In this document: in pieces, positions 50,701 through 59,463 of the stretch
Numbering within the stretch: position 1 is the first letter of the stretch
Layout of the letters: each line of letters begins with the position of its first letter
DNA from: Enterobacter cloacae subsp. cloacae ATCC 13047
Lineage (GTDB): Bacteria; Pseudomonadota; Gammaproteobacteria; Enterobacterales; Enterobacteriaceae
Direction of reading: 5' to 3'
Length of the DNA stretch: 64,000 bases
Assembly: GCF_000025565.1 (NCBI RefSeq)
Contig: NC_014121.1
Span: 3,100,001 to 3,164,000 of the forward strand
The notes under the pieces: generated by a model
The model's input: the letters and a program-made list of their open reading frames with translations, nothing else
Databases searched by the model: none
Told to the model about the DNA's origin: nothing
Translations under genes and position numbers: made by a program

Positions 50701-51938
50701 TCCCAGGCCGTTGCGGTTAACGTATACGCGTTGGAACCGCCATTTTTCCAGGCTGGAAGCGTAATCACCACCTGGGCCGGATCGGCACCCGGTGTGATTT
50801 TGCCGCCGTTACGTATCAAATTGTCACCCTGCCAGTCGATGCGTTCGAGCCCGTATTTCGTTTTAACCTTCGCGGTTACGGTCTGGCGGGCATTTTCATT
50901 CCCGGCAATGTTTTCTGGCAGTGCGAGCGAAATCAGCTCCTGCTTACGGTAATCCAGGACAATATTGTTATTACGATCGACCAGCTCCTGACGTGACCCC
51001 AGCAGCGTACGGCGTGCCCCCACCTGGTCCGCATCAAGCTGCGTGCGCAGCGGCACGCCCGGCGCCCAGTTGACCGCAAGGTTAAACTGCGTATCCGATG
51101 CCTCGCCTTTACCCATTTTTTGGTTTACACCCAGGGTAACCAGCGGAATGGGCGTATAGCTCAGTCCAACGGTTACGGCGTAAGGATCTTTCTGACGATC
51201 GTCCTCATCGTCACCGAAAAGCCCGACGTGCTGACCATAGTATTGTTCGTAGACGAGGTTCGCCCCAAGCTGCGGATAGGCGGGAAGATACCCGGTTGCA
51301 CGCAGGTCAAAGCCGTTCGCCACGCGCTCGTCATAATCGCGATAGCGGGACGAAGACATCCAGTCGCTTAAACGGTAGTAGCCGTTGGCTGAAAGACGCA
51401 GATAGTCCCAGCCTAGCTCGGCTCCAACACCAAGGCGCTGATGCTGATTCGCCGAAACCTGGCGATCGTAAAAGGTATTCACGCCCCACATCCATGCGGT
51501 ATTAAATTCACGGTAGCCAAACCCGACATTAACGATATTTCTGTCGTCGTGACGACGGCCACCCAATTGGGTGAACACCAGCGACGTTTTTTGCTCGTAT
51601 AAAGGGATAAGCAGATCTAACTCCGCGTCCTGAATGGAAAAATGCTCATCAGTACCGATATTCAGACGCGTGGTACCAAATTGATTTAACCAGGACTCAA
51701 TTTCCTGCGTGGCGGTATTTGTTGCCTGGGACGTAATTGCGCTGGCGACAGAACGGCCACTGCCGCTCTCCAACAGTGACCCCGCCTGCACGGCGGTTTG
51801 TGCCACTACCCGCTCGGTGGTTTGCGGCTCGGCTACCTTATCCTGCGCGGCGACGGGCGTCGCGCCCAGCGAAAATAACGACGGCGGAAGGAGTTGCAGT
51901 GCTATTTGCAACCAGGCTGCACATTTTTTCAGGCTCAT
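47781..51938 (-). CDS. intimin/invasin-type inverse autotransporter adhesin
   Basis: 1385-residue surface protein. A signal peptide ends near ATPVAAQ. A 12-strand-type barrel domain follows at about residues 85-300 (FSIQDAELDLLIPLYEQ, GFGYREFNTAWMWGVNTF), then the intimin linker motif DRNNNIVLDYRK at about 321-332. The extracellular part has one Ig-like domain and about eight Big_1 repeats of roughly 100 residues, each with a VxWxxxN core. The last 145 residues form a distinct domain with two cysteines (CSTRPFNVAVLC), not the usual intimin lectin domain. The start at 51938 has AGGA at proper spacing; ATG 51947 touches it. Confidence 0.92.
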   Translation of the reverse strand: MSLKKCAAWLQIALQLLPPSLFSLGATPVAAQDKVAEPQTTERVVAQTAVQAGSLLESGSGRSVASAITSQATNTATQEIESWLNQFGTTRLNIGTDEHFSIQDAELDLLIPLYEQKTSLVFTQLGGRRHDDRNIVNVGFGYREFNTAWMWGVNTFYDRQVSANQHQRLGVGAELGWDYLRLSANGYYRLSDWMSSSRYRDYDERVANGFDLRATGYLPAYPQLGANLVYEQYYGQHVGLFGDDEDDRQKDPYAVTVGLSYTPIPLVTLGVNQKMGKGEASDTQFNLAVNWAPGVPLRTQLDADQVGARRTLLGSRQELVDRNNNIVLDYRKQELISLALPENIAGNENARQTVTAKVKTKYGLERIDWQGDNLIRNGGKITPGADPAQVVITLPAWKNGGSNAYTLTATAWDKHGNASDTARMTVNVNGMDVTTLQPSLTASPSRLPADGTSQSVLTLALKTASGEAATGLSERLGASITLKNAVTGTAAPVAPQISAFRETSSGVYSATLISGTAPATLTIQTFIDGNIKLATASVTEEAVSEVVELASLSPSTVSAPADGVTPIVVVASVVDRSGNPVSGQEVKWTADNAAVQLSAERTLTNEQGQASIQLISRDVVATTVSAQLADGNPLSTPTLKFVADSASAQVRSVNVDKTRIVANNSDSVTYTAQVADNSNHPLEGVTVNWTVKREDGTTAGSKTSVTDAAGNATLSLSSAKTGVAWVYADVNQQNAVRAEAVTFVADTSTQRIAAVVADKQQAVANGSDSITWTAQVRDLQGNAISGVEVNWSADNPDVKLAASSTRTDAQGNASLVVTSLKSGSVVITAQTAESAPVRADSATFTADLTTAKMTEMAADSVTAVANGTDGITVRTTVVDANDNPVDGAKVGWAVSPSGATLSDTSSVTNASGEASVTLRSETAGEYSLQATFGSNTLRVTKLTFTGDTTTAKLATLTADKTTGIVADSDTVLLTATVVDSHQNPVPGVAVNWSSSDAADVTLTPVSAMTNAQGQTETRFSSRKAGNMTVTATVNGSGQTLTLSVTGNPATAQFTSLSPDKKEAVADGNATIRWTATVEDANHNPLSGVDVAWRVDNSSVKLASASTKTNEAGQAVVTASTTTAGTATVSATVVGSTAAINAEPVTFIGDATTARVESLKASSDHAVVNTDRITYTAVVKDVNGNAVKNATVNWNTTLNTLSAQTSVTNGSGVATVKLSGPDTGTAKVSAESNNTTKTHQTVVFIASYSAMWSVTGSTSAFSTGAIFGFPSLGFVATGSTQGPTSLVWTAEGYSTLVVPMKDEQGNTRDVKIRAQRRSDCSTRPFNVAVLCSSWETTGYSASLKYVEADNPDLPSGVYRGDIKFAGKDWHSSWSLDYTVTTTLTKN

Positions 51939-52070
51939 TAAATTCATCCTTGAATAAAAAAAGAGCCATAGTACGTATCAGGACTTAAAGATAAAGTCGG
52001 CGCGTTTATTTTAAGAATCTATAAATATAAGCATTCACCTTATAAATATATTACAGCCCCCCTTTCCCCT

Positions 52071-53312
52071 TCAGCCCAAATATTCAATCACCGACAAACC
52101 GCCGTTATAATCCGTGCTGTAAATAATTCCCTGCGCATCCACAAAAACATCACACGACTGGATCACCTGCGGGCGATTCGGGCGTGTATCCATCATCCTT
52201 TCAGGTGCAGCAGGTACCAGCGCCCCCGTTTCCACCGGGCGGTAGGGATTCGAAATGTCATACGCACGCACCCCTGCATTCTGAAAGGTGGCGAAGATCA
52301 GCGTGGAGCTGACAAAGCTTCCCGGCCGGTTCTCGTGCAGATTATGCGGGCCGAAATGCGCGCCTTTCGCCACGTAGTCTCTTTCATCCGGCTGCGGGAA
52401 GGTGGAGATACTTACCGGGTTCGACGGCTCGCGGATATCAAACAGCCAGATGAACTTCTCGCCGTCCTCCTGGTTGTCGAGCACCGCTTCGTCGAGCACC
52501 ACCAGCAGATCGCGGTCCGGCAGCGGCAGCGCGGTATGCGTCCCGCCACCAAACGGCGGGCTCCAGTTGCGGTGGCTAATCAGCTTCGGCTGAGTGCGAT
52601 CTTTGACATCCAGCAGCGTTAAACCACCGTCACGCCAGCTGCCGTATGCCGTATCCCCGGCAATAATGGCATGATGCAGCGCGTAGCGTTCGCCTTCCGG
52701 CCACTCTGGCCGTTCACCTGCGGCCTGGTTCATCCCCGGCAGCCACCAGCGCCCTGCCACTTCGGGCTTACGCGGATCGGCCAGGTCGATGGTCAGGAAG
52801 ATATAGTCGGTAAAGCCGTCGATCAGCGCCGACACATAGGCCCAGCGACCGCCGACGTACCAGATGCGGTGGATACCAATGCCATGTAACGACAGAAAGC
52901 CGATTTCACGCGGCCTGTCCGGCGTGGAGATATCAAATACGCGCAGCCCGGCGCTCCAGCCTTTGTCCTGCACGTCGCTGACGGTCTCCCCCACCTGACG
53001 GGTGTAGTAGACCTTTTCATCGGCGAAACGGGCATCGGCAAACAGATCCCGGGCGTTAATCACCAGCAGTAAATCGTCGTGTGCCTGCAAATGCACATTC
53101 CAGGTGCCGGGCGGCGCAGGTATATAACCCGCCGCTTTCGGGTTTTTCGGGTCGCGCACGTCAACAATCGAAAAGCCCTGCGACACCATATGGCCAATAT
53201 ACGCATAACCGCGGTGCACCATCAGCTGCACGCCGTCCGGGCGACCGCCCTGGTCGCTATGGCCAATCAGCCGCATATTGCGGCTGTATTCAGGGGTGGG
53301 TAATGTTGTCAC
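52071..53312 (-). CDS. LVIVD-repeat protein, predicted beta-propeller
   Basis: 413-residue protein with repeated LVIVD-type blades, for example GFSIVDVRDPKNPKAAGYI, LRVFDISTPDRPREIGFLS, GLTLLDVKDRTQPKLIS and VRAYDISNPYRPVETG. There is no signal peptide (MTTLPTPEYSRNMRL), so it is probably cytoplasmic. Function is unknown. It is the last gene of the ABC transporter operon, 43 bases after the binding-protein gene, with a REP element between. It may bind or hydrolyse the imported compound, which is speculation. Confidence 0.85.
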   Translation of the reverse strand: MTTLPTPEYSRNMRLIGHSDQGGRPDGVQLMVHRGYAYIGHMVSQGFSIVDVRDPKNPKAAGYIPAPPGTWNVHLQAHDDLLLVINARDLFADARFADEKVYYTRQVGETVSDVQDKGWSAGLRVFDISTPDRPREIGFLSLHGIGIHRIWYVGGRWAYVSALIDGFTDYIFLTIDLADPRKPEVAGRWWLPGMNQAAGERPEWPEGERYALHHAIIAGDTAYGSWRDGGLTLLDVKDRTQPKLISHRNWSPPFGGGTHTALPLPDRDLLVVLDEAVLDNQEDGEKFIWLFDIREPSNPVSISTFPQPDERDYVAKGAHFGPHNLHENRPGSFVSSTLIFATFQNAGVRAYDISNPYRPVETGALVPAAPERMMDTRPNRPQVIQSCDVFVDAQGIIYSTDYNGGLSVIEYLG

Positions 53313-53325
53313 CTTTAGCTCCTTT

Positions 53326-53355
53326 CGCCGGGTGGCGGCTGCGCCTTACCGGGCA
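53326..53355. repeat. REP element between binding-protein gene and LVIVD gene
   Basis: CGCCGGGTGGCGGCTGCGCC followed by TTACCGGGC. A single REP unit lies inside the operon. Confidence 0.75.
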
Positions 53356-54420
53356 CTATTTTGACTTCGCTTCCAGCGTCGCAAACCACGGCGCAATAAA
53401 GTCTTCGGTCTGTCCCCAGCCCGGAATGATTTTCCCCAGCGACGCCACGTTCACCGCACCCGGCTGGGCGGTCAGCAGCGCCTGCGGGATCGCCGCTGCT
53501 TTAAAATCATAGGTCGCAGGCGTCGGCTCTCCGGCAATCTTGTTAGCGATCAGACGCACGTTAGTTGCCCCAATCAGCTTTGGATCCACCGCCACGCTCA
53601 CTGCCCACGGGCTTCCCGGCTCGCGCATCAGCTGTAAATCCTGGTTGGAGATGTCGATGCTGTAGAGCTTGATTTCAGTGCGGCCATTCTCCTTGAGGGC
53701 TTTATACGCCCCCTGGCTGAAGGCGTCCCAGGTGCCCCAGATAGCGTCGATTTTACCTTTCGGGTATTTCGCCAGAATTGCCCCGACCTTGTTGGCGGTA
53801 TCGCCCTGCACGTCCGACGACACCGCGCCAATAGACTCCAGCTCTTTGATATTCGGGTACTGTTTCTGCAGTTCCTTATACGCCGTCTGACGACGCTCCA
53901 TCGGCGGGAAACCGGCGACCCACAGCTTGACGATATTGGCCTTGCCGTTGAAATCTTTCGCCAGCTGGCCGAAGGAGAGATTCGTCAGGGAGGCATCGTC
54001 CTGCTGGGTGACCGTCACGCCTGGGATCTCGCCGTTGACGGCGGTATCAAACACCGAAACCTTAATCCCGGCATCCACCGCCTTCTTCACCAGCGCGGTC
54101 GCATACGGATCACGCCCCTGAGAGAGAATAATCCCGTCATATTTCTGGCTGATCGCCTGATTCACAAAGTCCTGGAATTTTGCGTCGTCACCGTTGCTTA
54201 AAAAGGTGCTGACCTTAAAGCCAAGTTTTTTCCCTTCCTGAATCGCCCCGGCGACAAACTGCGTGGTGTTGTCATCCGAGCCAAGGTTGCGGATCACCGC
54301 AATGCGAATGGGGCCGTCGTGGTTGGCAATGGCCGCCGGAACCGGTGCAGGTGTGGCCGCAAATCCCGGCAGAGAGGTGAGTAACCCAAGAGCCACCAAA
54401 GAGAGTGCAATCTTTTTCAT
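53356..54420 (-). CDS. periplasmic sugar-type binding protein of ABC transporter
   Basis: 354-residue solute receptor of the ribose/galactose-type periplasmic binding family (Peripla_BP_4). The signal peptide MKKIALSLVALGLLTSLPGFA is clear. The N-terminal lobe begins IRIAVIRNLGSDDNTTQFVAGA, and the hinge region includes VSVFDTAVNGEIPGVTVTQQD. The ligand cannot be read from sequence. Encoded behind its permease and ATPase genes. Confidence 0.92.
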   Translation of the reverse strand: MKKIALSLVALGLLTSLPGFAATPAPVPAAIANHDGPIRIAVIRNLGSDDNTTQFVAGAIQEGKKLGFKVSTFLSNGDDAKFQDFVNQAISQKYDGIILSQGRDPYATALVKKAVDAGIKVSVFDTAVNGEIPGVTVTQQDDASLTNLSFGQLAKDFNGKANIVKLWVAGFPPMERRQTAYKELQKQYPNIKELESIGAVSSDVQGDTANKVGAILAKYPKGKIDAIWGTWDAFSQGAYKALKENGRTEIKLYSIDISNQDLQLMREPGSPWAVSVAVDPKLIGATNVRLIANKIAGEPTPATYDFKAAAIPQALLTAQPGAVNVASLGKIIPGWGQTEDFIAPWFATLEAKSK

Positions 54421-54439
54421 TTTTTATCCCGTTGTGTTG

Positions 54440-55435
54440 TCAGCGTTTTTGTATGTAAGTAATCGCCAGCGCCACGGCAAGCACCAGCCCTTTTATAATG
54501 TCCATGGCGTAATACGGTACGGAGAGCATCACCAGCCCGTTCGACAGCACGCCCAGAATGACCGCCCCCACCAGCGTTCCCAGCGCGTTCGGCTTGCCGG
54601 AACCGGCCAGCGAAAAGCCGATCCACGCTGCCGCCACCGCGTCCATCAGATACCCGCCGCCCGCATTCACCTGCGACGACCCAATGCGCGAGGCCAGCAA
54701 AATCCCGCCCAGACCGGCCAGCAGCGAGGCAAGCACGTAGGCCGCAACCTTGTAGCGCGTGGTGCGGATGCCCGAAAGGCGCGCCGCCTCCGGGTTGCCG
54801 CCGATGGCATACATGCGCCGGCCGTGGGTGGTCAGTGACAATCCCAGCTGTGCCAGTAGGGTCACCGCCAGCATGATGATGACGATGGTCGGCACCTGCC
54901 CCAGCAGGCTGAACGCCGCCGGAATGGTTCCTTCCGCCATATCACCGCTCGGCAGCACCATGTTTTCGGTAATCGAGCCGCCGTAGCTGTAGGTCATCGC
55001 CACGCCCTGAATGACGAACAGGCTGGCAAGCGTGGCGAGCATGTCCGGAATACGCAGAATGACGATCAGAAAGGCGTTAAACAGCCCGACCAGGGTACAG
55101 AGCGCAAGGGTGATCACAATCGATTCGGTGGTGCCGAAGCCGTGCCAGACGAAGAGCGAAATCACCAGCGCATTCGCCAGCGACGCCGTGGAGCCAACGG
55201 AGAGATCGAACCCGCCCACGGTGAGTGAAATCGATACGCCGATGGCGATCACCGTCACGATGGCGATCGAGCGCAGAATGTTGATGATGTTGTTCGGGTC
55301 GAGGAAGCTGTCCGACGCCAGGCCAAAAACCACCACCAGCGCCACCACGGTGAGCAACATGCCCCACCTGTAGAGAAAGTCGAAAATCTGTTGACGGCCA
55401 GACGCCGCCGCAGTCACTGAAAGGGCTTTGCTCAC
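54440..55435 (-). CDS. sugar-type ABC transporter permease
   Basis: 331-residue RbsC-like inner-membrane permease with about nine helices. Landmarks are VGGFDLSVGSTASLANALV and the cytoplasmic loop MYAIGGNPEAARLSGI. Its start overlaps the ATPase stop by 4 bases. Transporter partner of the neighbouring binding protein. Confidence 0.93.
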   Translation of the reverse strand: MSKALSVTAAASGRQQIFDFLYRWGMLLTVVALVVVFGLASDSFLDPNNIINILRSIAIVTVIAIGVSISLTVGGFDLSVGSTASLANALVISLFVWHGFGTTESIVITLALCTLVGLFNAFLIVILRIPDMLATLASLFVIQGVAMTYSYGGSITENMVLPSGDMAEGTIPAAFSLLGQVPTIVIIMLAVTLLAQLGLSLTTHGRRMYAIGGNPEAARLSGIRTTRYKVAAYVLASLLAGLGGILLASRIGSSQVNAGGGYLMDAVAAAWIGFSLAGSGKPNALGTLVGAVILGVLSNGLVMLSVPYYAMDIIKGLVLAVALAITYIQKR

Positions 55436-56979
55436 GACGCCGTTCCTCCGGTTGAATAATAAAGTAGTGTCTCTTCACGGGCCTCGGCCCCGGGGATTTC
55501 CGCCACGATGCGTCCGTCCCAGAGCACGCAGATGCGGTCGCACAGCCCTACCAGTTCGGCAAATTCGCCCGAAGCGTAAATCACCCCTTTGCCCTCGCGG
55601 GCCAGGCCGTCGATCAGTTGAAACAGATCGGTCTTCGCTTTGACGTCAACGCCCTTGGTCGGCTCGTCGAATATCAGCACGCTGGCGTCATTGCGCAGCC
55701 ATTTGCCAATGGCAACCTTCTGCTGGTTACCGCCAGAAAGCCGACGTAAAACCTGCCCCGGCCCGCGTGTTCGCACGCCGACGCGGGCAATCACCTCTTC
55801 CGCCCAGCGCCACGCCTGACGATGACCAAAGAGACTCCAGCGCGAAAAGCTGTTATCTGCCGTAACGGCCAGGTTCATGCTCACCGGCTCGTCGATGAAA
55901 ATCCCCTCCTTGCGTCGCTCCTCCGGTACCAGCGCCAGCCCGCGCAGCACGGAATCGGCCGGATCGCGCGGTTTCCAGGGCTGATGATTGAGCTCGCCAC
56001 GCTCCACCCGGCTTTTGCTGGCACCAAACAGCGCCTTGCAGAGTTCGGTTTTGCCTGCGCCCGCCAGCCCGGCAATGCCGAGGATTTCGCCTTTACGCAG
56101 ATGCAGGGAGATATCTTTCAGCAACGCGTCGTCGTACAGCCCCTCAACCCGCAGCAGCGTCTCGTCGCTATGCACAGGACGTGCTGGCGGGTAGATATCG
56201 CTCAGTTCGTGGCCGAGCATCTTCTCGACGATCGCTTCACCGCTGAGATCCGCCATCGGGCCGGTCTCAATCAGCTTGCCATCGCGCAACACCGTTAAGG
56301 TGTCACAGATGGCTTTCAGCTCATGAATGCGGTGCGAGATAAACACCACGCCAATGCCCTGCTGCTTTAAACGCCGCACCACCGCGAACAGGCGTTCACT
56401 GTCGTGGGCATCCAGCGGTGCGGTAGGTTCATCGAGGATCAAAAAACGGCAGTGATGCGACAGCGCCCGCGCCAGCAGGATCTGCTGTTTTTCAGCCAAC
56501 GAACAGCTGTCGATGGAACGGCGAACGTCCAGCGTAACGTCGAGCTGCGCCAGCGCCTGCTTCGCCTGTTGACGAATAGCACGCCAGCGGTAGCGATGTC
56601 CCGGCTGCGCCAGCTGGTCGAGCATGATGTTTTCAGCGATGCTCAGCCCCGGAACCAGCGCCACGTCCACTTCCTGCTGCACAAGGTGGATCCCCAGCCG
56701 TTTGGCATCGAGCGGTTCGCGGATCGTCACCGGCTGGTTATTAATGCAGATCTCCCCCTCATAGCGATCGTGCGTTCCGCACAGCACCGCCATCAGCGTC
56801 GATTTCCCCGCGCCGTTAGCCCCGGTCAATGCATGCACCGATCCGCCGTTCAGGGTAAAGTCCACGCGCGACAGCGCCTGAAAGCCGGAAAAGGCCAGGC
56901 TGATACCGCGCATATCAAGGCGACTGGAAACCATCCGCGTAGGATCCTCATTAATAGTTTGATTTATTGAATTTTTCAC
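55432..56979 (-). CDS. sugar-type ABC transporter ATP-binding protein, duplicated domain
   Basis: 515-residue RbsA-like ATPase with two fused nucleotide-binding domains. Domain 1 has Walker A GANGAGKST, signature SLAEKQQILLARAL and Walker B LILDEPTA. Domain 2 has the degenerate P-loop GLAGAGKTEL, signature LSGGNQQKV and LIFDEPTKGVD, as is usual in this class. It heads the minus-strand operon ATPase-permease-binding protein-LVIVD protein, divergent from hcxA. Confidence 0.93.
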   Translation of the reverse strand: MKNSINQTINEDPTRMVSSRLDMRGISLAFSGFQALSRVDFTLNGGSVHALTGANGAGKSTLMAVLCGTHDRYEGEICINNQPVTIREPLDAKRLGIHLVQQEVDVALVPGLSIAENIMLDQLAQPGHRYRWRAIRQQAKQALAQLDVTLDVRRSIDSCSLAEKQQILLARALSHHCRFLILDEPTAPLDAHDSERLFAVVRRLKQQGIGVVFISHRIHELKAICDTLTVLRDGKLIETGPMADLSGEAIVEKMLGHELSDIYPPARPVHSDETLLRVEGLYDDALLKDISLHLRKGEILGIAGLAGAGKTELCKALFGASKSRVERGELNHQPWKPRDPADSVLRGLALVPEERRKEGIFIDEPVSMNLAVTADNSFSRWSLFGHRQAWRWAEEVIARVGVRTRGPGQVLRRLSGGNQQKVAIGKWLRNDASVLIFDEPTKGVDVKAKTDLFQLIDGLAREGKGVIYASGEFAELVGLCDRICVLWDGRIVAEIPGAEAREETLLYYSTGGTAS

Positions 56980-57034
56980 AGCTCCGGTTGACTGACAACG
57001 ACAGAAAAGGCATAAGATAAAGCCAAATATTATT

Positions 57035-57058
57035 AGCCATCCGGATGTCCAGACATAA
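57035..57058. promoter_or_regulatory. weak tandem MetJ-like boxes before hcxA
   Basis: AGCCATCC, GGATGTCC and AGACATAA stand in tandem, each matching the met-box consensus at five of eight positions. They lie in the 114-base gap shared by the ABC operon and hcxA. Candidate only. Confidence 0.35.
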
Positions 57059-57093
57059 CATCGGGTTAGCGCTTGCTAAAAAAGGACAACACC

Positions 57094-58182
57094 ATGAGCA
57101 ACACCGATATCCGCGTCGTTCACGGCCCGGCGAACTACTTTTCTCATCCCGGAAGCCTTGCGCATCTGCATGACTTCTTCACCCCGGAGCAGCTTTCCCG
57201 CGCGGTGTGGATCTACGGCGAACGCGCGCTTGAAGGCGCACGTCCCTACCTGCCGGAGAGCTTTGCGGCCCCCGGCGCAAAACACCTGTTGTTCAAAGGC
57301 CACTGTAGCGAGCGTGACGTCACCCATCTGGTGAATGAATCCGGCAGCGAGGCGGCCGTGGTGATTGGTGTTGGCGGCGGAGCGGTGATGGATACGGTCA
57401 AAGCCGTGGCGCGTCGTTTGGGCGTTCCGTTCGTGGGTATCCCGACCATCGCCGCTACCTGTGCGGCATGGACGCCGCTCTCCGTCTGGTACAACGATGC
57501 CGGGCAGGCGCTGCAGTTTGAAATTTTCGACGATGCCAACTTCCTGGTGCTGGTGGAGCCGCAAATCATCCTTAACGCCCCGGCGGAATACCTGCTGGCT
57601 GGTATCGGCGATACCCTGGCGAAGTGGTATGAAGCGGTTGTACTCGCACCGCAGCCTGAACACCTGCCGCTGACCGTACGTCTGGGGATTAACGGCGCGC
57701 TGGCTATCCGCGCCGTGCTGCTGGAACGCAGCGAGGACGCGCTGGCTGACCAGCAGCACGGCGAAGCAACGCAGGCATTCAGGGATGTGGTGGATGCCAT
57801 TATTGCCGGTGGCGGCATGGTCGGTGGGCTCGGCGAACGTTATACACGCGTGGCGGCGGCACATGCGGTGCATAACGGCTTAACCGTCCTGCCGCAGACG
57901 GAAAAATACCTGCACGGCACCAAAGTGGCCTACGGCATTCTGGTGCAAAGCGCCCTGCTCGGTCAGGACGACGTGCTGGCGCAGCTTATCACCGCGTATG
58001 AGCGCTTTAACCTGCCGACCCGGCTTCGCGAGCTGGAGGTGGATATCAACAACCGTGACGAACTGGACAAGGTCATCAATCACACCCTGCGCCCGGTGGA
58101 GTCGATTCACTATTTGCCCGTGGCGCTCACACCTGACGTTCTGCGCGCGGCATTCGAGAAAGTGGAATCCTTCAGCCGTTAA
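57094..58182 (+). CDS. hcxA: hydroxycarboxylate dehydrogenase A (YbdH)
   Basis: 362-residue iron-containing/glycerol-dehydrogenase-type oxidoreductase. The E. coli enzyme reduces 2-oxo acids with NADPH. The nucleotide-binding GVGGGAVMDTVKAVARRLG and PTIAATCAAWTPLSVWYND are family landmarks, with metal histidines in AAHAVHNGL and EKYLHGTKVAYG. The start at ATG 57094 follows AAAGGACAACACC. In E. coli it lies next to ybdL; here about 14 kb separate them. Confidence 0.93.
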   Translation: MSNTDIRVVHGPANYFSHPGSLAHLHDFFTPEQLSRAVWIYGERALEGARPYLPESFAAPGAKHLLFKGHCSERDVTHLVNESGSEAAVVIGVGGGAVMDTVKAVARRLGVPFVGIPTIAATCAAWTPLSVWYNDAGQALQFEIFDDANFLVLVEPQIILNAPAEYLLAGIGDTLAKWYEAVVLAPQPEHLPLTVRLGINGALAIRAVLLERSEDALADQQHGEATQAFRDVVDAIIAGGGMVGGLGERYTRVAAAHAVHNGLTVLPQTEKYLHGTKVAYGILVQSALLGQDDVLAQLITAYERFNLPTRLRELEVDINNRDELDKVINHTLRPVESIHYLPVALTPDVLRAAFEKVESFSR

Positions 58183-58239
58183 ACGCGCCGAGCGACTATA
58201 CCTAATGATGATTCTCACCACTCTCGCAACGAGGTCATC

Positions 58240-58983
58240 ATGCAGATCGATTTAACAGGTAAGAAAGCGCTGGTTACCGGTGCCAGCCGGGGATTGGGCC
58301 GCGCTATCGCGCTGTCGCTGGCACGCGCCGGTGCCGATGTGGTTATCACGTATGAAAAGTCCGTCGATAAAGCCCAGGCCGTGGTCGATGAGATAAGCGC
58401 GCTGGGGCGGCACAGTGAGGCGGTTCAGGCCGACAGCGCCAGTGCAGAGGCTATTCAGGACGCGGTCACCCATGCGGCGCGCACCCTCGGCGGGCTGGAC
58501 ATTCTGGTCAATAACGCCGGTATCGCCCGCGGCGGCCCGCTGGAGTCCATGACGCTGGCGGATATCGATGCCCTGATTAACGTCAACATTCGCGGCGTGG
58601 TGATCGCCACTCAGGAAGCGCTGGTACACATGTCTGACGGCGGACGCATTATCAATATCGGTAGCTGTCTGGCAAACCGCGTGGCGATGCCGGGTATCTC
58701 CGTCTACTCCATGACCAAATCCGCGCTTAACTCCTTCACGCGCGGTCTGGCGCGGGATCTGGGGCCCCGCGGTATTACCGTGAACCTGGTGCATCCCGGC
58801 CCGACCAACAGCGATATGAACCCGGAGGACGGCGAACAGGCAGAAGCCCAGCGTCAGATGATTGCCGTCGGTCATTACGGACAACCGGAAGATATCGCGG
58901 CGGCGGTCACCTTCCTCGCCAGCCCGGCCGCCGGACAGATCTCCGGTACAGGGCTGGATGTGGACGGCGGTTTGAACGCCTGA
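58240..58983 (+). CDS. short-chain dehydrogenase/reductase
   Basis: 247-residue classical SDR, FabG-like. The cofactor motif is TGASRGLGRAIALSLARAG, then NNAG, and the catalytic YSMTK (about residue 155). The arginine-free acidic pattern after the second strand (ITYEKSVDKAQ) does not settle NAD versus NADP. It follows hcxA by 57 bases in the same direction. It may act on the same pathway as HcxA and the divergent transporter. Terminator hairpin at 59001-59026. Confidence 0.9.
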   Translation: MQIDLTGKKALVTGASRGLGRAIALSLARAGADVVITYEKSVDKAQAVVDEISALGRHSEAVQADSASAEAIQDAVTHAARTLGGLDILVNNAGIARGGPLESMTLADIDALINVNIRGVVIATQEALVHMSDGGRIINIGSCLANRVAMPGISVYSMTKSALNSFTRGLARDLGPRGITVNLVHPGPTNSDMNPEDGEQAEAQRQMIAVGHYGQPEDIAAAVTFLASPAAGQISGTGLDVDGGLNA

Positions 58984-59000
58984 TCGCACATTTTCTGCAA

Positions 59001-59026
59001 GCCTCTGTCGCCCGGCAGAGGCGTTT
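59001..59026 (+). terminator. intrinsic terminator after SDR gene
   Basis: GCCTCTG pairs with CAGAGGC, followed by GTTTTC. Confidence 0.75.
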
Positions 59027-59166
59027 TCGCACCGCCTCGACGGTTTGCGTTTTGCCGCTTACTTGCATTTGTTCTCCGCTCTACAGTAGCCCATAAGAAA
59101 TTCGGAATTTATCTAATAGTCTTATTATTTCCTTATACTTTGTGTGGGCGTACAGTGGAGGTACGG

Positions 59167-59463
59167 ATGAAGATTGTCTGGTCCAATGGGGCAAAGAAGG
59201 CATTTTTAAAGATTGACGAGCGATATCAGCGTCGCATTGAGTTGAAGCTTGTTGAGCTGGATGACCGCTCGGCTCCCCGGCCCGATATCAAAAAAATATC
59301 GGCGACAGAAGATCACTACCGGCTACGCGTTGGCGATTACCGCATCGTCTATACGCTTCGGGACGAACCCGATAACCATTGTTATGTTTTGGCCGTTAAG
59401 CGCAGAACATCAACAACTTACCTGCACAAGGAGAAAGCCACCTATGGCTGTTCAGCTAATTAA
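59167..59463 (+). CDS. RelE/ParE-superfamily toxin
   Basis: 98-residue basic protein with the RelE fold pattern: WSNGAKKAFLKIDERYQRRI, then ITATEDHYRLRVGDYRIVYTL-like core (seen as DHYRLRVGDYRIVYTLRDEP) and VLAVKRRT. It probably cleaves mRNA at the ribosome. GGAGG lies 7 bases before the ATG at 59167, favouring it over the GTG at 59140. It overlaps the antitoxin gene by 20 bases. The toxin precedes the antitoxin, as in higBA systems. Confidence 0.87.
   Translation: MKIVWSNGAKKAFLKIDERYQRRIELKLVELDDRSAPRPDIKKISATEDHYRLRVGDYRIVYTLRDEPDNHCYVLAVKRRTSTTYLHKEKATYGCSAN

Noticed and set aside
47781..58983. Prophage or integrative element carrying the adhesin and ABC genes
   Set aside because: No integrase, tRNA attachment site, direct flanking repeats or phage genes were seen.
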